From: Streptomyces sp. Alt3
GTDB taxonomy: Bacteria > Actinomycetota > Actinomycetes > Streptomycetales > Streptomycetaceae
DNA: 64,000 bases
NCBI RefSeq assembly: GCF_030719215.1
Contig: NZ_CP120983.1
Location: forward strand, 3,038,001 to 3,102,000
Reading direction: 5' to 3'
Shown: positions 61,190 through 64,000 of the stretch, piece by piece
Layout of the letters: each line of letters opens with the position of its first letter
How positions within the stretch are numbered: the first letter of the stretch is position 1
The notes under the pieces: generated by a model
What the model was told of the DNA's origin: nothing
The model's database searches: none
What the model saw: only the letters and a program-made list of their open reading frames with translations
Translations under genes and position numbers: made by a program

Positions 61190-61225
61190 ACGGAGCCCCG
61201 GCCGCAGCTGCGGCCGGGGCTCCGT
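61190..61225. terminator. greA / ABC exporter convergent terminator
   Basis: A perfect 36-bp palindrome with 18-base arms meeting without a spacer, twenty bases after the greA stop and eleven before the stop of the convergent permease gene. Confidence 0.9.
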
Positions 61226-61236
61226 CGTGCCCGGGG

Positions 61237-62094
61237 TCAGGCGGTGGCCGAGCGGTACTTGCGGACCGCCAGGGTGCGGAAGACCACGACGATCAGGACC
61301 GACCAGATCACCGAGGCGAGGATCGGGTGCTGCATGGGCCAGGCGTCCGAGGTCACGAAGCCCGGCGGGACGTTGCCGAAGAGTTCGCGGCAGGCAGCCA
61401 CGGTGGCGCTGAACGGGTTCCACTCCGCGATGTGGCGCAGGACGGTCGGCATCTGGTTGGCGTCCACGAAGGCGTTCGAGATGAACGTCAGCGGGAAGAG
61501 CCAGATCAGTCCGCCCGAGGTGGCCGCCTCCGGTGTGCGCACGACGAGGCCGATCAGTGCGCCGATCCAGGAGAACGCGTAGCCGAGCAGGAGCAGCAGC
61601 AGGAAGCCGAGGAGCACCTTGCCGATGTTCTCGTGGGTCCGCCAGCCGATGATCAGTGCGACACCGGCGAGGACGACGAGGGTGAGGGCGGTCTGCACGA
61701 GGTCGGCGAGCGTACGTCCGGTGAGGACGGCGCCGCGGGCCATGGGCAGGGACCGGAAGCGGTCGATCAGTCCCTTGTGCATGTCGTCCGCGATACCCGC
61801 TCCGGCGCCCGCGGTGGCGAAGGTGACGGTCTGGGCGAAGATCCCGGCCATCAGGAATTCCTTGTAGGCCGTGGACGACAGGGAGCTGCCCACCTTGATG
61901 GAGCCGCCGAACACATAGGTGAACAGGACCACGAACATGATGGGCTGGACCAGGCCGAAGATCACCATCTCGGGAATCCTGGCCATGCGGATCAGGTTGC
62001 GCCGCGCGACGACCAGGGAGTCGGCCACCGACCGGCCGATCGCCCCGCGGGACTTGAGCGGTGCGAGGTCCGGTGTGTCCGTGACGGCGCTCAC
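61237..62094 (-). CDS. ABC-2 exporter permease (DrrB-like)
   Basis: A 285-residue protein with six membrane helices and the ABC-2 signature region (ATSGGLIWLFPLTFISNAFVD near 200 and FGNVPPGF near the end). GTG 62094 overlaps the stop of the ATPase gene (GTGA), so the two are coupled. With the ATPase it forms a DrrAB-type exporter. The substrate is unknown. Confidence 0.92.
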   Translation of the reverse strand: MSAVTDTPDLAPLKSRGAIGRSVADSLVVARRNLIRMARIPEMVIFGLVQPIMFVVLFTYVFGGSIKVGSSLSSTAYKEFLMAGIFAQTVTFATAGAGAGIADDMHKGLIDRFRSLPMARGAVLTGRTLADLVQTALTLVVLAGVALIIGWRTHENIGKVLLGFLLLLLLGYAFSWIGALIGLVVRTPEAATSGGLIWLFPLTFISNAFVDANQMPTVLRHIAEWNPFSATVAACRELFGNVPPGFVTSDAWPMQHPILASVIWSVLIVVVFRTLAVRKYRSATA

Positions 62095-63095
62095 TGCACG
62101 CCCTCCTTCCGGCCCTGTGCGGCCTCGGTGGATACGTTGCCGCTGTTCTTCTCCAGCTCGGCCGCGTGGCCGGTGAGCGAGATGAAGACGTCGTCGAGGG
62201 TGGGGCGGCGCAGGCCGATGTCGTCGATCTCCACACCCCGGGTGTCGAGGTCGCGGATGACCTCGGCCAGCAGTTTGGCCCCGCCGGTGACCGGGACGGT
62301 CAGCTTGCGGGTGTGCTCGGCGACGGCGATCTCCCCCTTGCCGTACGAGGCGAGGACCGAGCGGGCCGGCTCGATCTGGTCCGGCTGGTGCACGACCACC
62401 TCGACCCGCTCGCCGCCGGTGCGGGCCTTGAGCTGGTCGGACGTGCCGCGTGCGATGACCTTGCCGTGGTCGATGACGCAGATGTCGTGGGCGAGGTGGT
62501 CGGCCTCCTCCAGGTACTGCGTGGTCAGCAGCAGCGTCGTACCGCCCGCGACGAGCTCCTCGATGACCTCCCACAGCTGCTGCCGGTTGCGGGGGTCGAG
62601 CCCGGTGGTGGGCTCGTCCATGAACATCACCGGCGGGGAGACGACGAGCGCAGCCGCCAGGTCGAGGCGGCGGCGCATGCCCCCGGAGTACGTCTTCGCG
62701 GTGCGGTCGGCGGCGTCGGCGAGGTTGAACTTCTCCAGGAGCTGCCCGGCCCGCTTCTTCGCGTCGCGCGAGCTCATCTGGTAGAGCTGCCCGACCATCT
62801 GGAGGTTCTCGCGGCCCGTGAGGTATTCGTCGACGGCCGCGAACTGGCCGGACAGGCCGATCGAGCGCCGCACCTCGTCGGGGTTCTTCAGGACGTCGAT
62901 GCCCGCCACGACGGCCCGGCCGCTGTCCGGCCGGAGCAGGGTGGTCAGGACACGTACGGCTGTCGTCTTACCGGCGCCGTTGGGCCCCAGCAGGCCCAGG
63001 ACGGTGCCTTCGGGCACGTCGAGATCGACGCCGCCCAGTGCTCGTACATCGCCGAAGGTCTTCACCAGGCCTTCGGCGTAGATGGCGCCTGGCAT
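62091..63095 (-). CDS. DrrA-like ABC exporter ATPase
   Basis: A 334-residue ATPase with Walker A LLGPNGAGKTT, the signature YSGGMRRRLDLA and Walker B VMFMDEPTTGLD, plus the C-terminal DrrA-type extension (VEIDDIGLRRPTLDDVFISLTG). GGGGGAA precedes ATG 63095. It energises export through the coupled permease. Confidence 0.95.
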   Translation of the reverse strand: MPGAIYAEGLVKTFGDVRALGGVDLDVPEGTVLGLLGPNGAGKTTAVRVLTTLLRPDSGRAVVAGIDVLKNPDEVRRSIGLSGQFAAVDEYLTGRENLQMVGQLYQMSSRDAKKRAGQLLEKFNLADAADRTAKTYSGGMRRRLDLAAALVVSPPVMFMDEPTTGLDPRNRQQLWEVIEELVAGGTTLLLTTQYLEEADHLAHDICVIDHGKVIARGTSDQLKARTGGERVEVVVHQPDQIEPARSVLASYGKGEIAVAEHTRKLTVPVTGGAKLLAEVIRDLDTRGVEIDDIGLRRPTLDDVFISLTGHAAELEKNSGNVSTEAAQGRKEGVQ

Positions 63096-63243
63096 ACGTG
63101 TTCCCCCAGTTGCTTCGCGTGAATTCCTGAGCGGATCGTAGAGTTCCCGGCCTTCGCAGGCGGGGAACACCGAGTGTTCGGCGATGCACCGTAACGCGAT
63201 ACATCGCGACACACAACAGGTTTTCCACGAGGGAACCGGTCCT

Positions 63244-64000
63244 TCAGGAGCGCACCAGGTAGCCGGCGGCGCGCAGCGCGGCGGCGACCTCCTCGCAGTG
63301 CTCCGGCCCCTTCGTCTCCAGGTGGAGTTCCACCTCCGCCTCGGTGAGCCCGAGCCGCGGGTCGGTCCGTACGTGCTGGATGTCGAGGACGTTGGCGTCG
63401 GCGACGGACAGGGTGGTGAGCATCGCGGCCAGCGCCCCCGGCCGGTCGGTGAGCCGGAGCCGCAGGCTCAGGTAACGGCCCGCCGCGACCATGCCGTGCG
63501 TCAGGATGCGCTGTATCAGCAGGGGGTCGACGTTGCCGCCCGACAGCACGGCGACGACGGGACCGCGGAAGGCGTCCGGATCGCTCAGCAGCGCCGCGAC
63601 CGGGATCGCCCCGGCCGGCTCGACGACCATCTTCGCCCGCTCCAGGCACAGCAGCAGCGCGCTGGACAGCTCGTCCTCGGAGACCGTACGGACCTCGTCC
63701 ACCAGCTCCTGGACCAGCGGGAACGTCAGGTCGCCGGGCCGCCCCACCTTGATCCCGTCGGCCATGGTCTGCACCGAGCCGAGCGCCACCGGATGCCCGG
63801 CGGACAGCGAGGGCGGGAAGGCCGCCGCGCCGGCGGCCTGGACACCGACGATCCTGACGTCGGGGCGCAGCGCCTTCACCGCGACCGCGATCCCCGCCGC
63901 GAGACCGCCCCCGCCGATGCCGACGACGACGGTGCGGACCTCCGGGCACTGTTCGAGGATCTCCAGGCCGACGGTGCCCTGTCCCGCGATGACGTCCGGG
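63244..64000 (-). CDS. ilvA: Threonine dehydratase (C-terminal part; start outside window)
   Basis: About 252 residues up to the window edge. The PLP-fold C-terminal half (VVVGIGGGGLAAGIA, AGAIPVAALLS, VAVLSGGNVDP) is followed by a single ACT domain (LRLTDRPGALAAMLTTLS), as in catabolic or biosynthetic threonine ammonia-lyases. It converts threonine to 2-oxobutyrate. The start lies beyond base 64000. Confidence 0.92.
   Translation of the reverse strand, partial: PDVIAGQGTVGLEILEQCPEVRTVVVGIGGGGLAAGIAVAVKALRPDVRIVGVQAAGAAAFPPSLSAGHPVALGSVQTMADGIKVGRPGDLTFPLVQELVDEVRTVSEDELSSALLLCLERAKMVVEPAGAIPVAALLSDPDAFRGPVVAVLSGGNVDPLLIQRILTHGMVAAGRYLSLRLRLTDRPGALAAMLTTLSVADANVLDIQHVRTDPRLGLTEAEVELHLETKGPEHCEEVAAALRAAGYLVRS

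Noticed and set aside
1..64000. tRNA, rRNA, CRISPR arrays, IS elements, prophage or replication origin
   Set aside because: I looked for cloverleaf ends, spaced direct repeats, transposases, integrases and clustered DnaA boxes and saw none; the single TTATCCACA at 10395 is not a cluster.

Overview
The window is chromosomal DNA from a Streptomyces-type actinomycete. It has very high G+C with GTG, TTG and even CTG starts, mycothiol conjugate amidase (Mca), DUF5753/DUF397 regulator pairs, a chitinase whose promoter carries a DasR-type dre box, an AfsR-like NB-ARC/TPR protein, GTP-dependent PEP carboxykinase, and many secreted proteins and lipoproteins. No prophage, IS element, CRISPR array or RNA gene was recognised.

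Layout. 1-1 kb: 3' part of a BenE transporter. 1-10.3 kb: an effector block with three large proteins that each carry a type IVb (Flp/Tad) pilin-like segment. The first is a HINT-domain polymorphic toxin (1894-3546) followed by its likely immunity gene. The second is a 660-residue cargo-like protein (3828-5810) with a lipoprotein and a DUF3592 protein behind it. The third is a Tox-REase-5 nuclease toxin (7787-10288) with an Imm52-like immunity gene. 10.4-13.3 kb: an AbiEi/DUF559 protein and an ATPase/XRE/DUF397 regulatory module. 13.3-26.7 kb: a complete-looking Tad pilus locus on the minus strand: zinc-ribbon protein, cpaB, tadZ, two tadE-like genes, tadA, tadB, tadC, a histidine kinase and a NarL-type response regulator, flp pilin, TadG-like protein, lipoprotein, OmpA-like protein and an anchored secreted protein. 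No prepilin peptidase gene is in the window.

27-33 kb: DasR-controlled GH18 chitinase, Nramp-like transporter, Ser/Thr kinase. 32.3-39.3 kb: a probable D-amino-acid catabolic cluster (GntP permease, RidA, IclR regulator, frameshifted PfkB kinase, D-amino acid deaminase, N-acyl-D-amino-acid deacylase). 39.4-46 kb: StrR-like ParB-fold regulator, ArsR-like regulator, small secreted proteins, HTH regulator, S1 protease, MarR remnant. 46-55.5 kb: arylamine N-acetyltransferase, alanine aminotransferase, PckG, TrhA-like protein, YyaL-type protein, Uma2 nuclease, YcxB-like protein. 55.6-64 kb: NB-ARC/TPR protein, mca, DUF4307, greA, a DrrAB-type ABC exporter and threonine dehydratase (5' end outside the window).

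Main observation. The three pilin-fused effectors and the flp pilin gene share the same promoter architecture: a 16-bp palindrome TGGGyCC-N2-GGrCCCA followed, exactly 23 nt later in all four cases, by a TA-N2-TT-like -10 element. With the common prepilin-type cleavage motif (G, four residues, E-Y), this suggests one regulon in which a Tad machine makes a pilus and exports pilin-tagged toxins. The two-component system inside the tad locus is the natural candidate regulator. The sharing of motif and spacing is read directly from sequence; secretion of the toxins through Tad is inference.
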